52,650 nt of DNA from positions 1 to 52,650 of the forward strand of contig JACPCR010000090.1 of the NCBI GenBank assembly GCA_016179685.1, read 5' to 3'. The position numbers and the translations under genes are program-made. Every line of letters starts with the position of its first letter. The first letter of the stretch is position 1. This document shows positions 17,515-26,332 of this stretch, one piece after another. The notes beneath the pieces were generated by a model, which searched no databases, was not told the DNA's origin, and saw only the letters and a program-made list of their open reading frames with translations. This DNA is from Planctomycetota bacterium (GTDB taxonomy: Bacteria > Planctomycetota > PUPC01 > JACPCR01).

Positions 17515-18461
17515 GGCTGTCTCGTCTCCAGGGAATTCAAGGCTTCCACCAGTTTCCGGGCTTTCGAGCCGTAGCTCGTTTCCGGGAATGTCCTGGCCAG
17601 GGACTGGAAATACATCCGGACGGCCTCAAACTTCCGATTTTTCAAGTAGAACAGAGCCGTTTCATATTCCTTGCGGGCGCTTTCCTGTTCCATCTGATTC
17701 ATCTTCTGCTCGGCGTCCTGGGACACGGTACTTTCTGGAAAATCTTGTTTCAAAACGGTGAAATCCTTCTTGGCCTTCCGTGCGAAGGTGGGATCATACT
17801 CCGGCCCCTGCACCTGGTCGTAGGAGGACATGGCCTTCAGGTATTGTGCTTGACTGGCGAATTCGCTCGAAGGATAGTCCTGGAGAAACCGGGCAAAGGT
17901 CTTTTCCGCTTCATCATACTCACGATGGCGATACTGGCAAAGGCCGATCTCGAAGAGCGAATCGTCTGCCAGGTCGTCCCAGCCATCGAGCTTGATGACG
18001 TCCTCCAGACATTCGATCCCCTTGTCTGCCGCCCCGACTCGCAGGCCGAACCACTTGCGCTTGACGCCATGGCACAAGAGAGAGCCGATGCGATACTCCT
18101 TGGCGATCACGTCCTGAATCCGCTCGTGCTTGGGGTATTCTTTGACCAACGTCTGATAGGCCTTGAAGGCTGCATAATAATCTTCGGCCATGAAATAACA
18201 TTCGGCGATCATGAATTGGGCTTCGGCGCAGTGCTTCGAGTCCGGAAAGAATTGGATCAGCCTTTGGAAAATCTTCCGGGCTCGCCGATAATCCTTGTCC
18301 TGAAAGACGTCCATGGCGTAATTGAACTGCTCCTCAGCCGTCCCCTTGATCGCATACTTCGGATTATAAAATCCTGTTGTCGGCGACCAAATCCATTTGG
18401 CCTGGACCATCTGGAGGGGTAGAAAGAAGGACGCAAGAATAACGGCTGCCAGAGGTTTCAT
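17511..18461 (-). CDS. bamD: Outer membrane assembly protein BamD-like (TPR)
   Basis: BamD is a lipoprotein partner of BamA in outer-membrane barrel insertion. This 316-residue protein has TPR-like repeats starting near residue 42 (AEEQFNYAMDVFQDKDYRRARKIF, then HCAEAQFMIAECYF, and YDEAEKTFARFLQDYP), the typical BamD/YfiO pattern. A signal peptide ends in MVQAKW but no clear lipobox Cys is visible, so it may be periplasmic instead of lipid-anchored. It is the first gene of a four-gene operon with lptE, ftsH and folP and has a strong promoter about 50 bases upstream. Confidence 0.8.
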   Translation of the reverse strand: MKPLAAVILASFFLPLQMVQAKWIWSPTTGFYNPKYAIKGTAEEQFNYAMDVFQDKDYRRARKIFQRLIQFFPDSKHCAEAQFMIAECYFMAEDYYAAFKAYQTLVKEYPKHERIQDVIAKEYRIGSLLCHGVKRKWFGLRVGAADKGIECLEDVIKLDGWDDLADDSLFEIGLCQYRHREYDEAEKTFARFLQDYPSSEFASQAQYLKAMSSYDQVQGPEYDPTFARKAKKDFTVLKQDFPESTVSQDAEQKMNQMEQESARKEYETALFYLKNRKFEAVRMYFQSLARTFPETSYGSKARKLVEALNSLETRQP

Positions 18462-18511
18462 GTAGTATTAATCTTTGAAGTAAAAAGACTTACGTGCATG
18501 TAAACTCTTAG

Positions 18512-18540
18512 ATTATATCAAGCCCCACAACGGAGTTCAA
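18512..18540 (-). promoter_or_regulatory. Sigma-70-type promoter of the bamD operon
   Basis: On the minus strand TTGAAC (18540-18535) and TATAAT (18517-18512) are separated by exactly 17 bases. Transcription would start near 18505 and leave about 45 bases before the bamD ATG. The surrounding DNA is distinctly AT-rich. The divergent gene at 18568 may share this region. Confidence 0.7.
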
Positions 18541-18567
18541 TCTTCCAGATCCGGGTCCAGTATTTCC

Positions 18568-20415
18568 ATGAAAATCCGACTCCTGGCCATCCTGGCACTC
18601 CTCGCCAGCGCCGTCACTCTGGGCGCCGCTCTCGGCCTCTACTCCTTCAAGCCGCCTGGCCCGGACATCCTCCGCGTGGATTCTCGGCCGACTGCTGCTT
18701 CGGTTTTCCTTGACCAGAAATTTGCCGGAGTCACCCCGCTCACGCTTCGGGGACTGGCGCGGGGCCCCCATCATCTCCGATTCGCCAGGAGCGGTTACCG
18801 AGACAAGGGGGTCAACGTCACCATCGATCACCGGGAACATTCGGTCCGGGTCCAGCTCGATCCCCTGCCCCCCACGGGCGTCGTGCTGGTGCAGTCCGAT
18901 CCCTCCGGGGCCTACGCCTGGATCGACGGAGAAGGCGGTCTGACCACGCCGGCCCGCTTCACGGACGTCGCCGAGGGCGTCCATCAACTCAAGGTGGAAA
19001 TGCCCGGCTGGCTGTCCCAGGAGCAAGCCATCGAGGTCCGCAGCGCCGAGGAAACCTCTCTTTCCGTGAAGCTCGTTTCACGCAAGGTGTCCTATTTTCT
19101 GGAAGCCATCGCCCGGGAGCCGCAAAAGCTTTCCAACTATACGGAGCTCGGACGGATTTATTTTCTCGAGGGCGAGATCGACAAGGTGTTCGAGATGTTG
19201 CGGAGAGGCTTCGTGACGCTGGCGCTTTCGGGACACCCCCCGGACAAGGGCTTCCGCGAGCTCCTGCGCCTGGCCACCAATGCGGATCCGGACCTGCAGT
19301 CGGAGCGCTGGAGGCAGTTCCTGGCGGAGATGCGGCAAGGCATCCAGGATGTACACCCTTACAGCCTCGCCCTGCCTTACGCCTTCAGCCTGCTGGCCCG
19401 AGCGGAGCAGTGGAAAGAAGTGGCCGATCTCTCCACGCGCTTCCTCGAGCGAGACCCCCGGGCCCGCCCCTTCTACGTCTGGCGAATGCAGGCCCGTGGA
19501 CGGCTCGGGGACACTCAGGGCGTCGCCCAGGACATCCAGAGGCTTCGGGACCTCGGACTGATCTCGGCGCAGCCGGTGCTCATCCCGTCCGCTCGTGGCA
19601 CGAACGTCCCGGACCTCGGCTGGGTCTCGGCCATGTGGGCCGCAGCACTCGCCAGGGTCCAGCTCAACGACCTCGCCGGCGCCGATGAGCTCATCCGCCC
19701 CTTCGAGTCCCAGACGAACGTGCACTACTGGACCGAAAGCATCCGCGGCGAACGCTGGCTGCGGGATCGCCGCGGCGACCCTCCGAAGCCCTGGCTCGAA
19801 GCCCGGCGTTGCACCCAGCCCCCGGCCATCGACGGCCGGCTCGACGACCCGGCGTGGACGTCCGCGGCCCGGGGTCACCGCTTCTACCACTGGTTGACGG
19901 ACCAGCCGAGCCAGCTCGGGTCCGTCGTGCTGGCGCTTTACGACGAGGCGAACCTTTACCTGGCCATGGACTTCGAGGAAACGGACCCTCTGCGCACGCG
20001 CTCGCGGGCGCAGCCGCAGGTGGTCGAGGCGCTCCTGGCCGATGCGCACATCGAGCTTTTCGTCGATGCCCGCCGCGATTATCAGACCTACAAGCAGTTC
20101 ATGATCAATTCCGTGGGCACCCAGGTGAATATCGATTGCATCAAGCCGCAGCGCTTCGATCCTCTCTTCGAAGGCAACCAGGCCTGGAATCCCCTCTACC
20201 AGTGCGGCGTCCAGACCGATGAGAAGGGATGGCGTCTCGAGCTGGCTCTCCCGTTTCCCATCTTCGATGCCCCGGCCCCGCATCCCGGTGACGCCTGGTG
20301 CTTCAATCTTGTCCGCTGCGAGGGCGGAGGGGGTCAGAACCACGCCAGCTTTGTCCCCGTCTACGGCAGCTACCACCAGCCGGAACGCTTTGCCCTTCTG
20401 CTCTTTCACGAATAG
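18568..20415 (+). CDS. PEGA-domain protein with TPR region and CBM9-like C-terminus
   Basis: The 615-residue protein starts with a signal anchor (LLAILALLASAVTLGAALGLY). Two PEGA domains follow (about 34-98 and 102-172): ILRVDSRPTAASVFLDQKFAG..TPL and VLVQSDPSGAYAWIDGEGGLTTPA. Residues 180-390 are helical and TPR-like. The C-terminus (about 407-615) begins PPAIDGRLDDPAWTSA, the start of a family 9 carbohydrate-binding or DOMON-type beta-sandwich. It is probably an exported, surface-facing protein. The stop codon TAG is the first base triplet of a 19-bp palindrome, and the next gene starts 55 bases later on the same strand. Confidence 0.7.
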   Translation: MKIRLLAILALLASAVTLGAALGLYSFKPPGPDILRVDSRPTAASVFLDQKFAGVTPLTLRGLARGPHHLRFARSGYRDKGVNVTIDHREHSVRVQLDPLPPTGVVLVQSDPSGAYAWIDGEGGLTTPARFTDVAEGVHQLKVEMPGWLSQEQAIEVRSAEETSLSVKLVSRKVSYFLEAIAREPQKLSNYTELGRIYFLEGEIDKVFEMLRRGFVTLALSGHPPDKGFRELLRLATNADPDLQSERWRQFLAEMRQGIQDVHPYSLALPYAFSLLARAEQWKEVADLSTRFLERDPRARPFYVWRMQARGRLGDTQGVAQDIQRLRDLGLISAQPVLIPSARGTNVPDLGWVSAMWAAALARVQLNDLAGADELIRPFESQTNVHYWTESIRGERWLRDRRGDPPKPWLEARRCTQPPAIDGRLDDPAWTSAARGHRFYHWLTDQPSQLGSVVLALYDEANLYLAMDFEETDPLRTRSRAQPQVVEALLADAHIELFVDARRDYQTYKQFMINSVGTQVNIDCIKPQRFDPLFEGNQAWNPLYQCGVQTDEKGWRLELALPFPIFDAPAPHPGDAWCFNLVRCEGGGGQNHASFVPVYGSYHQPERFALLLFHE

Positions 20416-20454
20416 ACGAGTTCGCCAGTGCGGGTGCACTGGCGAACTCGTCTA
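20413..20454. repeat. Perfect 19-bp palindrome beginning at the stop codon, GGGT loop
   Basis: The left arm 20413-20431 begins with the TAG stop codon of the PEGA gene and the right arm 20436-20454 ends in CTA; the arms are perfectly complementary. Apex is AGTGC-GGGT-GCACT. No T run follows on either side. Confidence 0.85.
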
Positions 20455-20470
20455 CTAACGGATACCCGAG

Positions 20471-23278
20471 ATGAAGAACCTTGCCTGGATACTCGCTGGA
20501 GCGGCGGCGGCCGCCGCCATCACCGGCTTCCTCGGCGTGCGATTCCTGGCCTCGACCCCGGGCCCGGCCGCCGCTTCAAGCCCGGCTCTCCCTACCGCAG
20601 ACTGGAAAGCCTACGGCTACCAGGACCTGGGGAGAGTGCCCGGTCGACAGTTCAACGTCCGCTTCAAATTGACCTTCAAGACGTCCCCGGCGAGCGTCCG
20701 CCTGCTGCTTCACCAGCAGAACGAAGAAAATTACGATTTCGTGGAGATCGCCTCCGGGACGGCGTGGATCGGGCGGGTCGAGGACGGGCTGGAACGCGAG
20801 ATCGGCCTCCGGTCGCCCCCGCGAGACCCTCGGTCGCCGTGCTCGGAGGTCCTGGTCAAGCGCCGGCCGCCGGAAATCCTGGTCTACCTGGACGGCAGCC
20901 TGGCCGCATCGGCGTGGGACGACGCCGCGATCGGCGGCAGCCTGTTCCTCGGATTCCTCGGCCGCCAGCCCGCCGTCAATTCCCTCCGAGTGCAGCCCGT
21001 CGAGGAGATTTACTTTGCCGACGACTTCATGAAGGCCTCGGCCCGGGAAAGCGACTGGGAAATCGTGAGCGGCCGGTGGGAAATCAAGTCCTTGCAGAAT
21101 CCCAGTCTCAGCTCGAACGCCTTTTTCTTCGCCGGGACAGGATCGAGTCCGACCGAGCCGGCCATCGCCGTTGCTGGACACGAGTTCTGGGACAACTTCA
21201 GCTTTCGTGTCGCGTGCCGTCCGGACGCCGGCCAGTGGGTCGGGATCGGCGTGCACTACCGGTCCCCGGACGAGGGTTTCTTCTTGCGCTGGGGCAACCC
21301 GCCCGGGACTGACCGCGCAGCCGTCCGGCAGTTGGTAAAGCGGGCCCACGGCCTCGAGAGCATCCTGGAGGAGGAGTCCGGGGGATACGTGCCGGGCCAG
21401 TGGTATGAGCTGCAGGTCACGGTGCTCGGCGGCGAGATTTCCGCCTCGGTGGACGGCCACGTCCTCTTTCGACGGGCCGACCCCTCCCTCTCCGGTGGCC
21501 GCGTGGCGCTCTATACGGTTGGACCAGGCTGGACCGAGTTCGACGACGCCCGCGTCTGGAGCGAGCGCGGTTACACGGACCGCTTCGGCGCGCCTTCACT
21601 CGGCCCCTGGCAGGAGATGGGCGGGTGCTGGAAGACGGAGACTGGCCGCCCCGGCGCGCCGGGGGCGGTCGCCGGAAGCTCCTCCGCCGGACCTTCCTCG
21701 GGTTTCACGGGTCTCCTTCGCGCCCGCGTCGAGGGCTCCGGCAAATGCGTCTTCGGGTCGAGCCGGTGGACCGACTACCGTTTCCAGGCGGTTCTTTCCT
21801 CGGCCCAAGCGGCCCGGGTCGGCCTCTGCGCCGCCTATGGAGACGAAAGCAATTTCACCGCCTTCCGGGCTGCTCCCTCCTCGGGTCTCGTCGAACTGAT
21901 CGAGGTCCTCAACGGCCAGGAGTCCGTCCTGGAGCAGAAGGAGCTCCCGCAGCCGCTGCCCATGCCCTCCACGCTCGCTCTGGACCTTTCGGGCGGACTG
22001 GCTCGGGGAATCCTGAATGGCCGCACGATGGTCCAAGCGCCGCTGAACCCGTCCCTCGACTCGGGGCTCGCCGGTCTTGTCGTCGAGCGGGGTGAGGCCG
22101 CCTTCGCGGACGCAAGCGTGAGCTTCCACCGGCCTCCTGAGCCGGTCCTCACCGTCAACGAAGTTTTCGCCGGGGAGAACAGCATGGCCGAATGGGCCAA
22201 CAGCGAGCGCGACTGGACTCCGCAGACCGAGCCCTTCGGCGATGCGCAGGCCTGGACGGTGTACTGGCATCGCGCCGATTTTCCGGGCGACTCGGAGATC
22301 GAGGTGCGTTCACCAGCGACCCTGGGCCTGAAGGAGTCCGCGTCCGCGCGGGCGGCTCTCACCCTCTGCGCCACGGGCGAATCGACGCGCACGGGCTACA
22401 GGCTCGAGGTCTCCGGGGGGGCCGCCCCGGCCCTGGCCCTGTATCGCCGGGACGATCGCATCGCCGAAGCCGCTCTCCCCTCGGAGGCCGCGTCCTCCCT
22501 GAAGCTCCAGCGCAAGGGCCCGTTCGTGCTCGCCCTCGCTGACGGCCGCCGGATGCTCAGCTTCCGCGATCCCGATCCGCTGCCGGACTGCCGCGTCGCC
22601 TTTTCCACCACGCTGGGCAGGCTCGACACCTCGGACCTCAGCGTCGCCTCACCCAACGTCTGCACCTACAACTTCCAGACCGCGCCGGACGAATGGAGGG
22701 CCGCCGGCGGCCGCTGGGAGGTCACCAGCCGCTGGCAGTGCGATCCCCGCTGGTCCTTCTTCTGCGGCCGCTCGAAGCAGGTCGCCGCCATCTGGAACAA
22801 GCGGGAGCTCGATGGGGACGTGACCCTGGACTTCTGCGCGGCCATCCAGATGGACAGCTCCCGAGGCGGCATGTACGAGTATGCCAGCGACATCAATGCC
22901 ACGCTGGCTGGCGACGGCCGGGACCTCTCCTCCGGCTACAGCTTCTGCTTCGGCGGCCGAAGGAATCGCGGCAGCCAAATCCTACGGGGCAGGACGGCCG
23001 TCGCCGAGTCCGACCTCCAGATTCCCCGCCAAATCCATCACCGGTGGTTTTACATCAAAATCCGTAAGCGCGGCCAACGTTTCTCCTATTGGGTCGATGG
23101 CCGCCTCGTCGCCGAATACGCCGACCCCGACCCTCTCCAGGGCAATCGCGTGGCCCTCTGGACCTACCATAACGGGCTCATGCTTTCCCGTGTCCGTATC
23201 TCGTCCGAGTCCGGTAAGAACAAGGAGATGCCGGGCGACTCCTGGCCAGCCGCCGCCCGGTGCTGCTACGAGGATTAG
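20471..23278 (+). CDS. Exported multi-domain protein with repeated LamG/DUF1080-like modules
   Basis: The 935-residue protein has an N-terminal signal anchor (WILAGAAAAAAITGFLGVRF) and then beta-rich modules that each start with an 'F..DF....W....G.W' pattern: FADDFMKAS...WEIVSGRWEI near 178, YTDRFGAPSLGPWQEMGGCWK near 366, a weaker one near 580, and YNFQTAPDEWRAAGGRWEV near 735. Such jelly-roll modules usually bind glycans. No catalytic signature is recognised. It follows the PEGA/CBM9-like gene, so both may act at the cell surface. The overlapping long frames in this GC-rich gene are shadows. Confidence 0.65.
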   Translation: MKNLAWILAGAAAAAAITGFLGVRFLASTPGPAAASSPALPTADWKAYGYQDLGRVPGRQFNVRFKLTFKTSPASVRLLLHQQNEENYDFVEIASGTAWIGRVEDGLEREIGLRSPPRDPRSPCSEVLVKRRPPEILVYLDGSLAASAWDDAAIGGSLFLGFLGRQPAVNSLRVQPVEEIYFADDFMKASARESDWEIVSGRWEIKSLQNPSLSSNAFFFAGTGSSPTEPAIAVAGHEFWDNFSFRVACRPDAGQWVGIGVHYRSPDEGFFLRWGNPPGTDRAAVRQLVKRAHGLESILEEESGGYVPGQWYELQVTVLGGEISASVDGHVLFRRADPSLSGGRVALYTVGPGWTEFDDARVWSERGYTDRFGAPSLGPWQEMGGCWKTETGRPGAPGAVAGSSSAGPSSGFTGLLRARVEGSGKCVFGSSRWTDYRFQAVLSSAQAARVGLCAAYGDESNFTAFRAAPSSGLVELIEVLNGQESVLEQKELPQPLPMPSTLALDLSGGLARGILNGRTMVQAPLNPSLDSGLAGLVVERGEAAFADASVSFHRPPEPVLTVNEVFAGENSMAEWANSERDWTPQTEPFGDAQAWTVYWHRADFPGDSEIEVRSPATLGLKESASARAALTLCATGESTRTGYRLEVSGGAAPALALYRRDDRIAEAALPSEAASSLKLQRKGPFVLALADGRRMLSFRDPDPLPDCRVAFSTTLGRLDTSDLSVASPNVCTYNFQTAPDEWRAAGGRWEVTSRWQCDPRWSFFCGRSKQVAAIWNKRELDGDVTLDFCAAIQMDSSRGGMYEYASDINATLAGDGRDLSSGYSFCFGGRRNRGSQILRGRTAVAESDLQIPRQIHHRWFYIKIRKRGQRFSYWVDGRLVAEYADPDPLQGNRVALWTYHNGLMLSRVRISSESGKNKEMPGDSWPAAARCCYED

Positions 23279-23306
23279 CGATACGCTGCCTGCAAGAACT
23301 GATGGA

Positions 23307-24374
23307 TTACGGTTTCGACCCTGTGTGACGGCTCGTATCCCTGTTCAGAAGTGCACCAGCACTTCCGTGCCCGTCTACGAAATCGACGGGCCGGTGCGCC
23401 CGGAACGATTCAAAGACCGCATCCAGCACTCGCATCTGGCCAATACTGTCTTCGAGCGGGATGCGGTGCGGCCGACCCGTCGCCAGGCACTCGAGCAGGT
23501 GTCGGAGCTGCAGGACAAACTGGTTCGCCGGCGGCAGCCGATGCGACTCCTGCGCCCCGTTCGTCGTGCTCACCTGGAAGGTCACGGGTTGATTCTCGTT
23601 GTTCCAGGCCGCGTCGACGCGGACCATCCCCTGGCTTCCGTAAATCTCCGCGTACTGTGAACTGGCGAGGTTGAATCCCACCGAGATTTGGGCCGTGTTC
23701 GACCCAGGGAACTCGAGGAGGAGCGAGGCCGCTTCCTCCACCTCGATCCCCTGCTGCGCCGTGGCAAAGACCCGCGTCGGCTCGGCCTGGAAGACGAACC
23801 GGGCATGATGAATGGCATAGCAGCCGAGGTCGTAGATGGCGCCTCCGCCCTGAGCGCGGTTGAAGCGCCAGTTCTTCTCGGGCCGGCGCTGCTCGGGCGC
23901 GCAGCAGGCGTGGAAGGTGCTCCGGACGGCCCGGACTTCGCCGATGCCGCCGGAGCGGAGGATTTCATCCACCTTGAGGTGCTGGGGGTGATGCCGGAAC
24001 TTGAAGGCTTCGGCCAGGAGCACGCCGCTCTCCCGCGCCGCGCGGGCCATGGCCTCCGCCTCGGCCGCGTTCGAGCTGAACGGCTTCTCGCACAAGATGG
24101 CCCGAACGCGTCCGGACCGCGCGGCGGCGATGGCCGCCTCGGCATGGAAGACGCCCCAGGTGCAGAGGATCGCCACGTCCAGGCTCTCCGCCTTCAGCAT
24201 CGACTCCAGGCCGACGTGCCGCTTCTCCACCCCGAATTCTCCGCCGAAACGGTCCAGCGCCTCCCGCGAGATGTCGCAGACCGCGCAGAGGTCCACGTCC
24301 CCCATCGCCTTGCAGGCCGCCGCATGAGCGCGGGCAATCCCGCCGGTCCCGACCAGTCCGACACGATAGGTCAT
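23307..24374 (-). CDS. Gfo/Idh/MocA family oxidoreductase
   Basis: The 355-residue protein (ATG 24374, with CGAGG nine bases upstream) begins with a Rossmann fold, VGLVGTGGIARAHAAAC, followed by the family's cofactor-fold CEKPFSSNAAEAEAM. C-terminal segments GGAIYDLGCYAIHHARF and RHLLECLATGRPHRIPLEDS match the family; the Lys of CEKP is the usual catalytic lysine. It would oxidise or reduce a sugar or cyclitol with NAD(P); the substrate is unknown. The last 20 or so codons run through a degenerate hairpin (23348-23365), so the C-terminal tail may be acquired. It is divergent from etfB. Confidence 0.85.
   Translation of the reverse strand: MTYRVGLVGTGGIARAHAAACKAMGDVDLCAVCDISREALDRFGGEFGVEKRHVGLESMLKAESLDVAILCTWGVFHAEAAIAAARSGRVRAILCEKPFSSNAAEAEAMARAARESGVLLAEAFKFRHHPQHLKVDEILRSGGIGEVRAVRSTFHACCAPEQRRPEKNWRFNRAQGGGAIYDLGCYAIHHARFVFQAEPTRVFATAQQGIEVEEAASLLLEFPGSNTAQISVGFNLASSQYAEIYGSQGMVRVDAAWNNENQPVTFQVSTTNGAQESHRLPPANQFVLQLRHLLECLATGRPHRIPLEDSIGQMRVLDAVFESFRAHRPVDFVDGHGSAGALLNRDTSRHTGSKP
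23348..23365. repeat. Short hairpin (ACCA loop) inside the 3' end of the MocA gene
   Basis: GAAGTGC and GCACTTC pair perfectly around ACCA. On the minus strand the apex reads AAGTGC-TGGT-GCACTT, close to the GGGT-loop family; the outer arms have decayed. Confidence 0.5.
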
Positions 24375-24477
24375 ATCAGCCTCGGAATTTCTACCGCGGG
24401 GCTCCGGAGCGAAACTCTGGAGCGATGAGGAACGTGAACGTGTTGCCAAAAGTCCGCTTCAGGCCACAATCTCTTAC

Positions 24478-25275
24478 ATGGAAATCTTTGCCCTTGTCAA
24501 GCAGGTGCCCGATTCCGTCTCCGAAATCCGTATCTCGTCCGACCCGAGGCGCACCGAGGAAGCGGGGATCAAGTTCGTCATGAACCCGTTCGACGAGTTC
24601 GCGGTAGAAGAGGCGATTCGCATCAAGGAGCGCTTCGTGGACGCCCGCGTCACGGCTCTCTGCTGCGGACCCGAACGCGCGGTCGAGAGTATCCGCATGG
24701 CCCTCGCTATGGGCGCGGACCGCGGCCTCCACGCGTGGGACCCGGCGTTCCAGGACCAGGACGGGATCGCCACCGCGCGGGTCCTGGCTGCCGCCTTGAA
24801 AGGCCGTGCCGTGGACCTCATCCTCGCGGGCAAGCATGCCATTGACGACGTCAACCATACGGTGCCGTCGGCCCTCGCCGAGTTCCTCGGCCTGCCACAG
24901 GTCAATGGCGTCACCCGGCTCGAGCTCGCTGCGGACGGGAAATCGGCCACGGCGCGCCGCCGTATCGAGGGCGGTGAAGAGATCGTCGACGTCCTGCTCC
25001 CCGCGGTCATCACCTGCGAGAAGGGCATCAACGACCCCCGCTACCCCTCCCTTCCCGGCCTGATGAAGGCCAAGAAGAAGGAGCTTGAAAGGCTCACCCT
25101 GGCCCAGCTCGGGCTCGCGACTTCCGACGTGGGGCTCGAAGGCTCGCCCACCCGAGTGACCCGGCTTTCTCCGCCCCCTCCGCGCTCCCAGGCCAAGATC
25201 ATCGCTCGTCCGACTCTCGAGGAATCCGTGGCCGAGCTGGTGCGATTGCTCCAGGAGGAGGCGAAAGTCCTCTAA
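24478..25275 (+). CDS. etfB: Electron transfer flavoprotein beta subunit
   Basis: The 265-residue protein starts MEIFALVKQVPDS and has the family's NPFDEFAVEEAIRIKE, then GADRGLH and LAGKHAIDDVNHTVPSALAEFLGLPQ (the nucleotide-binding signature region). It pairs with EtfA to carry electrons from acyl-CoA or other dehydrogenases to the quinone pool or a bifurcating partner. EtfA begins four bases after its stop. No dehydrogenase or ETF-quinone oxidoreductase gene is nearby, so its redox partner is not visible here. Confidence 0.95.
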   Translation: MEIFALVKQVPDSVSEIRISSDPRRTEEAGIKFVMNPFDEFAVEEAIRIKERFVDARVTALCCGPERAVESIRMALAMGADRGLHAWDPAFQDQDGIATARVLAAALKGRAVDLILAGKHAIDDVNHTVPSALAEFLGLPQVNGVTRLELAADGKSATARRRIEGGEEIVDVLLPAVITCEKGINDPRYPSLPGLMKAKKKELERLTLAQLGLATSDVGLEGSPTRVTRLSPPPPRSQAKIIARPTLEESVAELVRLLQEEAKVL

Positions 25276-25279
25276 TCTT

Positions 25280-26272
25280 ATGGCGAATGAAATTCTAGTC
25301 CTGGCCGAGTCCCGCGGCAAAGAGGTCAGGCGCATCACCTTCGAGTGCATGGCCGCCGCTCAATCCCTCGCCGCCGGGAAGCCCGGCTGGGAGGTCTGCG
25401 CCGCGGTGGCCGGTCCCGCCGCCTCCGGCATCGCCGAGGTCCTCTCCGCCCGCGGCGTGTCTCGCGTCTGGCTGCACGAAAATGCCCGGCTCGCTTCCTA
25501 CAGCACCGCCGCCTTCGCCCGGGCCTACGCTGAGCTCGTCCGGGACATCCGGCCACGGATCGTCCTCGCCGGAGCGACTTTTCTCGGCCGCGACCTGATG
25601 CCGAGACTCGCTGCGAGGCTCAACGCCGGCCTCTGCACCGATTGCATCGAATTGCGGCTCGATGAAAACGGCCGGTTGCACGTGCGCCGCCCGATGTTCC
25701 TGGACAAGATTCTGGCCGACGTGGAATTTACCCGCGAGGGACCCCAGCTCGCCACCCTGCGTCCCAACCTCTTCGCACCCGCACCGGAATCGGCCGTGCG
25801 GGCGTCCATCATTCCCTGGAAGGCCGAGATCGGGCCCGAGGACCTCCGTGCCGTGGTACGCGAGGTGGTCCAGACTGCCGGGCAGTCGCTCGACCTGACG
25901 GAGGCGGACATCATTGTGAGCGGGGGCCGCTCCATGAAGTGTGCGGAGAATTTTCGTATCTTGCAGGAACTGGCCGGCGTCCTCGGGGCCGCCGTCGGCG
26001 CCTCCCGTGCCGCCGTCGATGCCGGCTACGCCCCCCACAGCATGCAGGTGGGCTTGACCGGCAAGACCGTCACACCCAAGCTCTATATTGCTTGTGGCAT
26101 TTCGGGTGCCGTGCAGCACCTCGCCGGCATGCGCGGATCCCGTTGCATCGTCGCTGTCAATTCCGACGCCCAGGCGCCCATCTTTCGAGTGGCCGATTAC
26201 GGCATCGTCGGCGACCTCTACCAGGTTGTCCCGCTGCTGGCCGCCGAGCTCGAAAAGGCGCTCTCAAAGTAA
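25280..26272 (+). CDS. etfA: Electron transfer flavoprotein alpha subunit
   Basis: The 330-residue protein has the N-terminal ETF fold (LAESRGKEVRR, GATFLGRDLMPRLAARLNAGLCTDC) and the C-terminal FAD domain with ADIIVSGGRSMK, GASRAAVDAGY, QVGLTGKTVTPKLYIACGISGAVQHLAGM and NSDAQAPIFRVADYGIVGDL. All these match EtfA. It forms a heterodimer with the product of etfB just upstream. Its TAA stop lies at the base of a 20-bp inverted repeat. Confidence 0.95.
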   Translation: MANEILVLAESRGKEVRRITFECMAAAQSLAAGKPGWEVCAAVAGPAASGIAEVLSARGVSRVWLHENARLASYSTAAFARAYAELVRDIRPRIVLAGATFLGRDLMPRLAARLNAGLCTDCIELRLDENGRLHVRRPMFLDKILADVEFTREGPQLATLRPNLFAPAPESAVRASIIPWKAEIGPEDLRAVVREVVQTAGQSLDLTEADIIVSGGRSMKCAENFRILQELAGVLGAAVGASRAAVDAGYAPHSMQVGLTGKTVTPKLYIACGISGAVQHLAGMRGSRCIVAVNSDAQAPIFRVADYGIVGDLYQVVPLLAAELEKALSK

Positions 26273-26314
26273 CCGGGGAGAACTCACGGCGAAGCGTGAA
26301 TCCTCCCTGGTTAC
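26269..26314. repeat. 20-bp inverted repeat starting at the etfA stop codon
   Basis: Arms 26269-26288 and 26295-26314 pair with three mismatches around GCGAAG. The TAA stop of etfA (26270-26272) lies at the start of the left arm. The loop differs from the GGGT family, but the stop-anchored placement is the same. It would also lie in the leader of the next gene at 26333. Confidence 0.75.
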
Positions 26315-26332
26315 CGTTTCCGAATTTCAAAA

